A DNA stretch of 64,000 nucleotides from Microbacterium suaedae. GTDB lineage: Bacteria; Actinomycetota; Actinomycetes; Actinomycetales; Microbacteriaceae. The DNA lies in contig NZ_PNFD01000001.1 in the NCBI RefSeq assembly GCF_003254645.1, positions 310,001 through 374,000 of the forward strand, written 5' to 3'. Below are positions 19,215-27,458 of the stretch, in pieces. The position numbers and the translations under genes are program-made. The number at the start of each line of letters is the position of its first letter. The stretch's first letter is position 1. The notes beneath the pieces are model-generated. The model was given only the letters and a program-made list of their open reading frames with translations. It did not search any database and had not been told where the DNA came from.

Positions 19215-19231
19215 GGGCGGGCACCCCGCCC
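19215..19231 (+). terminator. Short hairpin before the ABC importer operon
   Basis: GGGCGGG-CAC-CCCGCCC, a perfect 7-bp stem 19 nt after the DUF1684 stop and 23 nt before the next start. It may be a terminator or a leader hairpin. Confidence 0.45.
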
Positions 19232-19254
19232 CGCGCACAGCAGAAGGACCTCCC

Positions 19255-20787
19255 ATGCGCCTCTCGACGCCCGCGACGATCGCCGTCGCCCTCACGACCG
19301 CACTCGCCCTCGCGTCCTGCTCGCCCGCCGAGCCGGACGCGACCGGGGGCCCGGAGGTGCCGCCCGGCGCCGCCGTCGACCCCGACGCAACGATCAACAT
19401 CGGATCGATGTACGAGCCGCAGAATCTCGACAACACGTCCGGCGGCGGCCAGGGCGTCACCGAGGCGCTCTCGGGAAACGTCTACGAGGGGCTGTTCCGC
19501 CTCGCCGACTCGGGTGAGGTCGAGCCCCTTCTCGCCGCCTCGCACGAGATGAGCGACGACGGGCTCACGTATACGTTCACGCTGCAGGACGGCGTCGCGT
19601 TCCAGAGCGGAAAGGCCCTCACCGCCGACGACGTCGTGTTCTCGATCGAGAAGGTCATCGCCGACGATTCGCAATCGGCCCGCAAGAGCCAGCTCGAGGT
19701 CGTCGACACCGTCACGGCCCTCGACGACGCGACGGTGCAGGTCACGCTGTCCGAGCCGTCGATCTCGTTCATCTACAACCTCACGTATGTGTGGATCGTC
19801 AACAGCGAGTTCGACGGCGACCGCAAGGCCGCCGCCGACGGCACCGGCCCGTACAGCCTCGGGCAGTGGACCCGCGGATCCGCGCTGAGCCTCGAGCGTC
19901 ATCCCGATTACTGGGGCGAGCAGGCGGCGAACGCCGGCGTCGTGTTCCACTACTTCGGCGACGCGACCGCCCTGGGCAACGCTCTGCTGACGGGAGCGGT
20001 CGACATCGCGACGAGCCAGCAGTCGCCCGACGCACTCACGCAGTTCGAGGCGACGGACGACTTCGTGATCAACGACGGCGACTCGACGACGAAGCTGCTG
20101 CTCGCGTTCAACGACGCCGCGGCGCCGTTCGACGATGTGCGCGTGCGCCAGGCCGTGTCCTACGCGATCGACGACGAGAAGCTTCTCGAATCGGTCTGGG
20201 GCGACTACGGCACCCTCATCGGCTCGATGGTGCCGCCGACCGACCCCTGGTACGAGGACCTCACCGACCTCGACCCGTACGACCCGGAGCGCGCGCAGGA
20301 ACTGCTCGACGAGGCCGGCTTCGCGGACGGCTTCACCTTCTCGCTCGATACCCCGAACTACGACCCGCACCCCACGGCCGCGACCTTCATCCAGTCGCAG
20401 CTCGCTGAGGTCGGCATCACGGTCGAGATCAACTCGATCACGGCAGATGAGTGGTACACGAAGGTGTACCAGAACCGTGACTTCGACGCGACGATGCAGG
20501 AGCACGTCAACGACCGCGACCTCGTCTGGTACGGCGACCCCGGTTTCTACTGGGGCTACGACAACCCCGATGTCCAGGAGTGGGTGCAGCAGTCCGAGCT
20601 CGTCGCGAGCGAGGCCGAACAGACCGAGCTGCTGAAGCTCGTCGCACGCACGACCGCCGAGGAGGCCGCGAGCGAGTGGCTGTACCTCTACCCGCAGATC
20701 GTCGTCGCGTCGACGTCGGTGTCGGGCTACCCGCTGAACGGCCTGAACTCGCAGTTCTTCGCCTACGACATCGAGAAGTCGGTGTGA
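19255..20787 (+). CDS. Peptide-type ABC transporter substrate-binding lipoprotein (SBP_bac_5)
   Basis: A 510-residue lipoprotein with a signal peptide and lipobox ALASC (lipidated Cys22), then a short linker and a family-5 solute-binding domain. Typical features include VTEALSGNVYEGL, LTADDVVFSIEKV, GTGPYSLGQWTRGSAL, VRQAVSYAIDDEKLL and AQELLDEAGF. The family binds oligopeptides, dipeptides, nickel or similar ligands outside the membrane. AAGGA stands 6 nt before the ATG. It is the first gene of a complete importer operon (binding protein, two permeases, two ATPases). The binding pocket does not allow the ligand to be named. Confidence 0.95.
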   Translation: MRLSTPATIAVALTTALALASCSPAEPDATGGPEVPPGAAVDPDATINIGSMYEPQNLDNTSGGGQGVTEALSGNVYEGLFRLADSGEVEPLLAASHEMSDDGLTYTFTLQDGVAFQSGKALTADDVVFSIEKVIADDSQSARKSQLEVVDTVTALDDATVQVTLSEPSISFIYNLTYVWIVNSEFDGDRKAAADGTGPYSLGQWTRGSALSLERHPDYWGEQAANAGVVFHYFGDATALGNALLTGAVDIATSQQSPDALTQFEATDDFVINDGDSTTKLLLAFNDAAAPFDDVRVRQAVSYAIDDEKLLESVWGDYGTLIGSMVPPTDPWYEDLTDLDPYDPERAQELLDEAGFADGFTFSLDTPNYDPHPTAATFIQSQLAEVGITVEINSITADEWYTKVYQNRDFDATMQEHVNDRDLVWYGDPGFYWGYDNPDVQEWVQQSELVASEAEQTELLKLVARTTAEEAASEWLYLYPQIVVASTSVSGYPLNGLNSQFFAYDIEKSV

Positions 20788-20812
20788 TCGGCGGGCGCCG
20801 GGCGGCCGCGTC

Positions 20813-21778
20813 GTGACGCGGTATCTGCTGCGACGGGCAGTCTTCCTGGCCGTCTCGCTCGTCCTCGCGAGCGTCGTCCTCTTTCTGCTCCTGCGCGTGC
20901 TGCCGGGCGACCCGGCGAACGCGCTGACGGCCGTCGGCGCGACCGAGGAGCAGATCGAGGCGGCGCGCGCGCAGATCGGATCCGATCTGCCGCTGCACCA
21001 GCAGTTCCTCGACTGGATCGGGTCCGCGTGGCGGGGAGACCTCGGCGAGTCGTTCGTGAGCGGATTGTCGGTCTCCGATGAAGTCGTCCAGCGCCTGCGC
21101 GTGACCCTTCCCCTCACGTTCGCGGCCTTCCTCGTCGCGATCGCACTCGCCATCCCTGCCGGGTACATCGCGGCGACGCGTTCCCGAACCTGGTACGGCG
21201 GTCTGCTCAATGCCGTCGCACAGCTCGGCATCGCCGTCCCCGTGTTCTGGCTCGGCATGATCCTCGTCGTCGTCTTCGCGCTGCAGCTGCGCGTGCTCCC
21301 TGCGGGCGGATTCCCGATCAACGGCTGGGCGGATCCGGCCACCGCCGCGGTCGCCCTCGTCCTGCCCGTCGTGACCGTCGCGATCATCATGAGCGCCTCG
21401 CTCACCCGCTACGTCCGCTCGGCGGTCCTCGACGTGGCCGGCAGCGACTTCGTGCGCACCGCGCGCGCGATGGGCGCGACGTTCGGCGAGGCGATGAGGA
21501 GACACGGCATGCGCAGCGCGGCCGTTCCCGTCGTCGCCGTGCTCGGCATGGAGCTCGCCTCGACGCTGCTCGGCGCGGTCGTGGTCGAGCAGGTCTTCGC
21601 CCTGCCCGGCCTCGGCTCCATGCTCGTCACCGGTATCGCCGAGCACGACTACCCCGTCATCCAGGGGGTGCTGTTCGTCTCGACACTCGCGGTGCTTCTC
21701 ATCGGATTCGCCGCCGACATCGCGCAGCGCCTCATCGATCCGCGCCTGCGCGAACGACTCTCCGAGGCGAGCACATGA
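20813..21778 (+). CDS. Peptide-type ABC transporter permease (DppB/OppB type)
   Basis: A 321-residue inner-membrane permease with six transmembrane segments. The N-terminal [33 protein letters not shown] segment is typical of the DppB class, and the EAA coupling loop is near residue 215 (DFVRTARAMGATFGEAMRRHGMRSA). The start is GTG, 25 nt after the binding-protein stop. It forms a heterodimer with the next permease. Confidence 0.94.
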   Translation: MTRYLLRRAVFLAVSLVLASVVLFLLLRVLPGDPANALTAVGATEEQIEAARAQIGSDLPLHQQFLDWIGSAWRGDLGESFVSGLSVSDEVVQRLRVTLPLTFAAFLVAIALAIPAGYIAATRSRTWYGGLLNAVAQLGIAVPVFWLGMILVVVFALQLRVLPAGGFPINGWADPATAAVALVLPVVTVAIIMSASLTRYVRSAVLDVAGSDFVRTARAMGATFGEAMRRHGMRSAAVPVVAVLGMELASTLLGAVVVEQVFALPGLGSMLVTGIAEHDYPVIQGVLFVSTLAVLLIGFAADIAQRLIDPRLRERLSEAST

Positions 21779-22611
21779 ACCGCCGCGTCGCCACCCTCTG
21801 GATCGGGCTCGCGCTCGTATCCTTCATCGCCGCGATCGCCGTTCTCTCCCTCGTGTGGCTGCCGCACGAGATCTCGGATACCTCGGGCGGTCGTCTCGAT
21901 CCACCCGGCACAGAGGGACACCTTTTCGGCACCGACCGGCTCGGTCGCGACCTCGCGACGCAGTTCATGATCGGCGCGCGCATCGCCATGCTGTCGGGGA
22001 TCGGCGCCGTCGTGATCGCGGGTGTCGTCGGCGTCACGTGCGGCATCATCGCGGCATTCGCCCAGGGATGGATCGACGACACCCTCGCCGCACTTCTCGA
22101 TATTCTCATCGCCTTCCCGACCCTGCTGCTCGCGATGCTCATCGTCGCCGCTCAGCCGGCGACCCTCTGGACGGCGATCCTCGCGATCGGGCTCGCGCAG
22201 AGCGCGATCGTCGCACGGCTCACGCGGATCCTCGTGAAGCGTGTCCTGCAGACGAGCTTCGTGACGGCCGCACGCACGTCGGGCACGTCGTGGACGGGCA
22301 TCGTCTTCGGACACGTCCTGCCCAATATCTGGACGACGCTCGTCGTGAGCCTCGCACTGCAGTTCGGCCTCGCCGTTCTGGCCGAGGCGAGCCTGTCGTA
22401 TCTCGGCCTCGGTGCGCCACCGCCCAATGCTTCATGGGGTCGCCTGCTCCAAGAGGCGCAGCAGACGGTCCTCGTCGCGCCGATGGGGGCGATCGTCCCG
22501 GGCGTGCTCCTCATCGTGCTCGTCATCGGCGTCAATCTCGTCGCCGACGGGCTCCGCGACGTGCTCGATCCGACGGCACGCCGCAGCGTACGTCAGGAGG
22601 TCGCTTCGTGA
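21775..22611 (+). CDS. Peptide-type ABC transporter permease (DppC/OppC type)
   Basis: A 278-residue permease. A hydrophobic N-terminal anchor precedes the DppC-class entry motif HLFGTDRLGRDLATQFMIGAR. Five more membrane segments follow, with the coupling loop FVTAARTSGTSWTGIVFGHVLPN and the C-terminal LSYLGLGAPPPNASWG motif of the family. The start overlaps the first permease stop (ATGA at 21775-21778), and its own stop overlaps the next start (GTGA). Confidence 0.94.
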   Translation: MNRRVATLWIGLALVSFIAAIAVLSLVWLPHEISDTSGGRLDPPGTEGHLFGTDRLGRDLATQFMIGARIAMLSGIGAVVIAGVVGVTCGIIAAFAQGWIDDTLAALLDILIAFPTLLLAMLIVAAQPATLWTAILAIGLAQSAIVARLTRILVKRVLQTSFVTAARTSGTSWTGIVFGHVLPNIWTTLVVSLALQFGLAVLAEASLSYLGLGAPPPNASWGRLLQEAQQTVLVAPMGAIVPGVLLIVLVIGVNLVADGLRDVLDPTARRSVRQEVAS

Positions 22612-23408
22612 CCGCGCCCGCGCTCCAGGTGGATCAACTCACGGTGCGCGCGAACGGCGCGGCGCTCGTCGACGGCCTCTCATTCGATCTCGCCCCCGGC
22701 GAGCGCCTCGGCCTCATCGGCGAGTCAGGATCCGGGAAGTCGCTCACGACTCTCGCGATCCTCGGCCTCCTGCCGGACGGCCTGACGGTCACGGGATCCA
22801 TCCGGCTCGACGGGACGGAAGTCGTCGGAGCACGCGAGCGCACTCTCGTCGGCCTGCGCGGACGCGCCGCCGCGCCCGTCTTCCAGGAGCCCCGGACCGC
22901 CCTCGATCCGCTCATGCGGGTGGGCCGACAGATCGCGCTCCCCATGCGACGCCGTGGCGTCTCCGGCCGCGCACTGCAGGGCGGCGTGCGAGAACTGGTC
23001 TCGCAGGTCTCCCTCGACGACGCCGACCGTGTCGTGCGCGCCTTCCCGCACGAGCTCTCGGGCGGACAGCGCCAGCGCGTCGCCCTCGCGATCGCCCTCG
23101 CCGGCGAGCCGCGGATCCTCCTCGCCGATGAGCCCACGACAGCGCTCGACGTCTCGGTGCAGGCCGACATCCTCGCGCTCATCGATCGCGTCGCCCGCGA
23201 GCGCGAGATGAGCGTGCTTTTCGTGAGCCACGACCTCGCCGTCGTCTCGCAGATCGCGCCGCGCGGGCTCGTCATGCGGCACGGCCGCGTCGTCGAACGC
23301 GGTGAGATCTCCCGGATCCTCGCCGCACCCGAGCACACGTACACCGCCGGCCTCATCGCGAGCGCCCGGCGCTTCGAGGACGCCCTCGAAAGGAGGATGC
23401 GCCCGTGA
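22608..23408 (+). CDS. Peptide-type ABC transporter ATPase 1 (DppD type)
   Basis: A 266-residue ATPase: Walker A GESGSGKS (38-45), Q-loop PVFQEPRTALDPLMRVG, signature ELSGGQRQRVALA, Walker B ILLADEPTTALD and the H-loop VSHDLAVV. The GTG start at 22608 was chosen because the domain begins at once and it overlaps the permease stop (GTGA). The C-terminus has the Opp-type AAPEHTYTAGLI motif but ends soon after, with no Cys-rich extension. It pairs with the second ATPase as a heterodimeric motor. Confidence 0.93.
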   Translation: MTAPALQVDQLTVRANGAALVDGLSFDLAPGERLGLIGESGSGKSLTTLAILGLLPDGLTVTGSIRLDGTEVVGARERTLVGLRGRAAAPVFQEPRTALDPLMRVGRQIALPMRRRGVSGRALQGGVRELVSQVSLDDADRVVRAFPHELSGGQRQRVALAIALAGEPRILLADEPTTALDVSVQADILALIDRVAREREMSVLFVSHDLAVVSQIAPRGLVMRHGRVVERGEISRILAAPEHTYTAGLIASARRFEDALERRMRP

Positions 23409-24169
23409 CCACTCCCCTGCTGTCGCTCGAGGCCGCGAGCCTCGCGTACCACCGTGGCGAGCGCCCTGCCGTCGACGAGGTCTCGTTCGCGGTCGAGCGC
23501 GGTCGCAATCTGGCGATCGTCGGCGAGTCCGGGGCCGGAAAGTCGTCGATCCTCAGCCTGCTCCTCGGGTTGCGATCGCCGAGCGCGGGTCTCGTGCGCT
23601 ATGACGGACGCGCCCTTGACCTGCGCGACCGCGCCCTCCTTGGCGCTTTCCGCCGCGACGTGCAGTGCGTGTTCCAGGACCCGTATGCGTCACTGGATCC
23701 GCGCCGTCGCGTCGGGGCAATCGTCGGCGAGCCGCTGCGTTCGTTGGGGCTCGCCGGTCGCGCCGAACGCGCGGAGCGAGTCGCAGGCGCCCTCGCCCGC
23801 GTCGATCTGCCCTCCGACGCCGCCAGCCGATTCCCGCACGAGTTCTCCGGCGGCCAGCGCCAGCGGATCGCGATCGCGCGCGCGATCGTGAGCGAGCCGC
23901 GAGTTCTGCTCGCCGACGAGCCCGTCAGCGCCCTTGACGTGACGACGCGCGTCCGGGTCGTCGATCTCCTGCACGAGCTCCTCGCCGACGGAGACATGAC
24001 CCTCGTCATGGTCTCCCACGACATCGGCGTCGTCGCCGAGCTGTGCGACGAGACGCTCGTGCTCGAGAGTGGACGTGTCGTCGAACGGGGCACGACGAGC
24101 GATGTGCTCGGCGCGCCCCGCGACGCCTATACGAAGCGCCTCATGAGCGCCGTTCCGCGGCTTCCCTGA
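23405..24169 (+). CDS. Peptide-type ABC transporter ATPase 2 (DppF type)
   Basis: A 254-residue ATPase with Walker A GESGAGKS (40-47), Q-loop CVFQDPYASLDPRRRVG, signature FSGGQRQRIAIA, Walker B VLLADEPVSALD and H-loop VSHDIGVV. The DppF-class QDPYASLDPR motif and the PRDAYTKRLMSAVP end identify it as the second ATPase of the importer. The start overlaps the previous stop (ATGA-type, 23405-23408). It converges with hpf, only 6 nt away, so transcription probably ends in the neighbouring coding sequence. Confidence 0.93.
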   Translation: MTTPLLSLEAASLAYHRGERPAVDEVSFAVERGRNLAIVGESGAGKSSILSLLLGLRSPSAGLVRYDGRALDLRDRALLGAFRRDVQCVFQDPYASLDPRRRVGAIVGEPLRSLGLAGRAERAERVAGALARVDLPSDAASRFPHEFSGGQRQRIAIARAIVSEPRVLLADEPVSALDVTTRVRVVDLLHELLADGDMTLVMVSHDIGVVAELCDETLVLESGRVVERGTTSDVLGAPRDAYTKRLMSAVPRLP

Positions 24170-24175
24170 GCTGGC

Positions 24176-24838
24176 TCAGCTCGCCAGCTCCTCCCGCATC
24201 GGGGGCGCCTCGGTTTCGAGTTCGATCACGCCGTAGTCCCATCCGCGGCGGCGGTACACGACGCTCGGCCGATCGGTGCGGACGTCGATGAAGAGGAAGA
24301 AGTCGTGCCCGACGAGCTCCATGCGGTCGACGGCCTCCTCAACCGTCATCCACTCGGGTTCGAACGTCTTCGTCCGGATGACGACGGGCGAGTACTCTTC
24401 CGCTGCCTCCTGCTCTCCGACGGGGATCGCGCCCGTCGCGACGGCGTGCAGCGTTTCGGCGTCGACGGGGGTGATGTCGATCCCCTCGAGAGAGCCTGTG
24501 CCCTTCTCGAGGTGGGCGCCGTGCGGGCGCTGACGGCCCGTGACCCGCTTGTCCTTCGCACGACGCAGCTGGGTCGTCAGCTTGTCGAGCGCCATCTCGA
24601 GAGCCGCGAACTTGTCCTCGGCTCGGGCCTCGGCTCGGGCGACCTTGCCCTTGCCGGTGACCGTGAGCTCGACCTTGGCTTCTTCCACGCGGCCTCGGTG
24701 GTGAGCCGACTGCGTGACCTTCACGTCGAAACTGTCTGCGCGGGGCGCGAGAGTCTCAACGCGCGGGAGCTTCTCATCGACAACGGTTCGGAACCTCTCG
24801 GTGACGCTGACGCCCACACCGACGATGCTCGTGTCCAT
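24176..24838 (-). CDS. hpf: Long-form ribosome hibernation promoting factor
   Basis: A 220-residue long HPF. The N-terminal domain (about 1-115) binds the 30S decoding region: VGVSVTERFRTVVDEKLPRV, then VELTVTGKGKVARAEARAED and KFAALEMALDKLTTQLRRAK. A variable linker follows. The C-terminal dimerisation domain (about 155-215) contains the conserved KTFEPEWMTVEEAVDRMELVGHDFFLF block, here kept in part as VGHDFFLF. It joins two 70S ribosomes into inactive 100S dimers in stationary phase. The ATG at 24838 was chosen because GGGAGG lies 6 nt upstream and the family similarity starts there. Confidence 0.94.
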   Translation of the reverse strand: MDTSIVGVGVSVTERFRTVVDEKLPRVETLAPRADSFDVKVTQSAHHRGRVEEAKVELTVTGKGKVARAEARAEDKFAALEMALDKLTTQLRRAKDKRVTGRQRPHGAHLEKGTGSLEGIDITPVDAETLHAVATGAIPVGEQEAAEEYSPVVIRTKTFEPEWMTVEEAVDRMELVGHDFFLFIDVRTDRPSVVYRRRGWDYGVIELETEAPPMREELAS

Positions 24839-24855
24839 CTTGTGCCTCCCATTCC

Positions 24856-24878
24856 GGTTCGCCCGGAGTGAGCGAACC
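24856..24878 (-). promoter_or_regulatory. Inverted repeat in the hpf leader
   Basis: GGTTCGC pairs perfectly with GCGAACC across 9 nt, 17 nt upstream of the hpf start and just before its ribosome site. It could be an operator or an RNA hairpin affecting translation. Confidence 0.4.
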
Positions 24879-24946
24879 ACGGTCGCTTCCTGGCTTCCCA
24901 CCGTATTCCCAGATCGCCTCCGTGTCACTCTTTTCTTCTCTGAAGA

Positions 24947-25642
24947 TCATCGGCGCGTCGTATGTCGTTCATCTGTCTGTGCATCGCCCCATGCCGGGGT
25001 GTGCGCGAGCGCTGCCGCACCCCAGACGACGGCGCCCGCCCGTTCGAGCGCACGCCGCGCCTCCCGCAGCGTCGCCCCCGTCGTCACGACGTCGTCGACG
25101 ACGACCACTCGCTCTTCCGGAGCGATGCCGCGAGCGACGAGCGCGCCGGAGACATTCACCGCGCGCTCCTGACGCCCGAGGCCCCTCTGGTCGTCGGCAC
25201 GACGCGACCAGCGCAGCGCCCGCGTCGGAGCGATGCCTGCGGATGTCAGGAGCATCTCCACGACGCGATATCCTCGCGAACGCGCGGAGCGTGGGCGAGA
25301 GGGCACCGGAACAGCGAGAACGTCGCGTCCGCCGCTCGCGGCTTCTGCGAGGGCGGGCCGGAGCGCCGCGCCCAGCACGCGCCGCAGATCCGTGCGTCCG
25401 TCCTCCTTCAGCGCGCGGATCACGCCCGCCGTCGGCCCCACGTATGCGAGCGACGCGTGCACGATCAGCGACTCTCCGTCGTCCTTCGTCACCACCCGCC
25501 GCACCTCCGGCCGCAGAGCATCGCGGCAGCGGTCGCAGAGCGCGACGGCGGATCCGGCGCAGCCCGCGCACACGACGGGAAGCAGCAGCGCGAACGCCTC
25601 CGCCCCCGCCCCCGCGAGACGCGCGACGAGAGATTCGGTCAT
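24947..25642 (-). CDS. comF: ComF-family phosphoribosyltransferase-like protein
   Basis: A 231-residue protein with an N-terminal zinc ribbon, VVCAGCAG-x6-CDRC (about residues 24-39). It is followed by a type I phosphoribosyltransferase fold with the PRPP loop VVVVDDVVTTGATLREA near 190-206 and the LAVPVPSRPRSARSRGYR motif. ComF proteins are needed for DNA uptake in competent bacteria. In non-competent Actinobacteria the gene persists beside hpf and the role is unclear. The order lpqB-comF-hpf-secA region matches that of mycobacteria (Rv3244c, Rv3242c, Rv3241c, Rv3240c). Confidence 0.92.
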   Translation of the reverse strand: MTESLVARLAGAGAEAFALLLPVVCAGCAGSAVALCDRCRDALRPEVRRVVTKDDGESLIVHASLAYVGPTAGVIRALKEDGRTDLRRVLGAALRPALAEAASGGRDVLAVPVPSRPRSARSRGYRVVEMLLTSAGIAPTRALRWSRRADDQRGLGRQERAVNVSGALVARGIAPEERVVVVDDVVTTGATLREARRALERAGAVVWGAAALAHTPAWGDAQTDERHTTRR

Positions 25643-25733
25643 GGCTCCATCGTCGTCGCACGCGACGGTGCGAATCGGCCCTGTGGAGAATCCGCCCGCG
25701 CCTCCCCCGCTGTGGACACGCTGCGCGGCGGAG

Positions 25734-27458
25734 TCACTCCGTCAGAGGCGGGGCTCCCGTCTGGGTGGCGAGGACGAGGATTCCGCTTCCGGCCTGCTGC
25801 CATCGCGTGGTGTTGCGCACGTAGATGACCCCGTCGTCTCCGAGAAGGCGCTCGCGTGACTGCGGATTGCCGTAGGTGAGCTCGGTCGCGACGAGCGCGG
25901 CGGTGACGCGTTCAGAGGTTCCTCCGACCTGCTGCTCCCGGATGAGGGTGCGTCCGTCCCCCGGGATCATCGAGGCGACGACGGTATCCGACACCCACGC
26001 AACCTCGTCCGCGTCCTCCGGAAGCGGGGCCACATCCTGCACCCCGGACAGCCCGATCGGAGCCCCCTCCCCGTCACGACGAATACCCGCGACGACGAGC
26101 GCTGGCTGATTGTCGCGACGCCCTGTGATCGCGATGCGGGCTCCGTCGCGCGAGACCTCGAGGCCCGAGATCTCCGTGAGCTCGTCGATGCCGGCGATCG
26201 AGATCGGATCCGTTGCGCCGTCGCCCCACGCCCGCAGCTGACCGGGTTCGTCGGGGCGCGCCGACCACGCGTATCCGAACGCGTCGAGCGATGGCTCGAC
26301 CCAACCGGACTCGAAGCTGTGCACCTCCGATGTCTCGTCCTCCGCGTGCACGCGCCAGATCGTTCCCGATTCGGTCTGCACGATCGCGTGGCTGAGATCC
26401 GGAGCGACCGCGATGGACATGGCGGGATCCTCTTGCACCCCGCCGGGGGCGAACTGTTCAGCGATCGGATCCGAGAGACCTTCGATCGGCGTGATGTCGC
26501 CCGCGGTGAGGTAGCCGAAGGCATCCTCGGTGAGCACGATCGCTCGCGGATCGGGCTCGGTCGACACGACCTCGTCGTTCGCGGTCGCCAAGCGGTCGCC
26601 GACGACCGACATCCGCACCGCCGAGACACCGATCGGCAGGAGGGTTCGCTCGAGCTGCGTCTGCATACGCGCACGTATCTCGAGGTCGACGTCCGCGGCC
26701 GCTTCGGAGAGCGCAACCGTCGCCGTGAGATCTTCGTCGATGGTCACGCCCCGCAGATCGATCCCGTCGAAAGCCGAGCTCACGGCTCCCTCGAGCCACG
26801 GCGACGGTCCGCCGTCGACGAGCTCCGTGACGAGGCGCTCGAACAGATCTCCCGTGTCGGGGAACCATCGCAGATCGGGCACAAGCCGGTCTCCCGGCGC
26901 AGAGAAGAAGAGAGATTGCGATGTGAAGATGCTCTCGAAGGTGCCGCTCTGGACGACGACGCCGTCGGGGACCGAGGAGATGCGCCACTCGCCCTCGACG
27001 AGGACGAGTTCGAAGTCGAGGCTTCGCACGCCGCCCGCAGCAAGGTGGAATCCGCCGTCTTCGTCGACCGTCGCGGTCGGTGTCACCCGCACCCGCGTCT
27101 CGCCGCTGTCACCGTCGTCGCCCTCGGTGAAATCGCCGATCTCGCGCGAGTTCACATCGTCGATCGTGATGCGCGTGTCCGGATCCCACGCGAGCGAAGC
27201 CTCGTCCGTAAGAAACTCGCGGGCGATCTCCCAGTCGTCGGCTGTGCTCTCGCCGGCGTCGAGGAAGCCGTAGACGATGTCCGCCGGATTGGCGCCCTCG
27301 GACGGACCGGGTGGAGTGAACTGCCACCGCGCGTCCGGGGTGGTCTCCCCCACCTTGTTCCCCGGCTGGAGAGTCCCGTCCGTCGGAAGTCCCGCGCACC
27401 CTCCGAGTGCGAGGATCCCCACGAGGACCCCCGCGACGACGCCGCGCCTCAGCTTCAT
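25734..27458 (-). CDS. lpqB: LpqB, lipoprotein partner of MtrAB
   Basis: A 574-residue lipoprotein with signal peptide MKLRRGVVAGVLVGILALGGC-type and lipidated Cys21. A GerMN-like domain lies at about 205-310 (LVTELVDGGPSPWLEGAVSSAF and IRARMQTQLERTLLP). The remainder is a beta-propeller-like LpqB domain (repeats such as DLSHAIVQTESGTIWRV and GLEVSRDGARIAIT). LpqB binds the extracytoplasmic part of the sensor kinase MtrB and modulates it. The start overlaps the mtrB stop (ATGA at 27455-27458), so mtrA-mtrB-lpqB is one operon. Confidence 0.94.
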   Translation of the reverse strand: MKLRRGVVAGVLVGILALGGCAGLPTDGTLQPGNKVGETTPDARWQFTPPGPSEGANPADIVYGFLDAGESTADDWEIAREFLTDEASLAWDPDTRITIDDVNSREIGDFTEGDDGDSGETRVRVTPTATVDEDGGFHLAAGGVRSLDFELVLVEGEWRISSVPDGVVVQSGTFESIFTSQSLFFSAPGDRLVPDLRWFPDTGDLFERLVTELVDGGPSPWLEGAVSSAFDGIDLRGVTIDEDLTATVALSEAAADVDLEIRARMQTQLERTLLPIGVSAVRMSVVGDRLATANDEVVSTEPDPRAIVLTEDAFGYLTAGDITPIEGLSDPIAEQFAPGGVQEDPAMSIAVAPDLSHAIVQTESGTIWRVHAEDETSEVHSFESGWVEPSLDAFGYAWSARPDEPGQLRAWGDGATDPISIAGIDELTEISGLEVSRDGARIAITGRRDNQPALVVAGIRRDGEGAPIGLSGVQDVAPLPEDADEVAWVSDTVVASMIPGDGRTLIREQQVGGTSERVTAALVATELTYGNPQSRERLLGDDGVIYVRNTTRWQQAGSGILVLATQTGAPPLTE

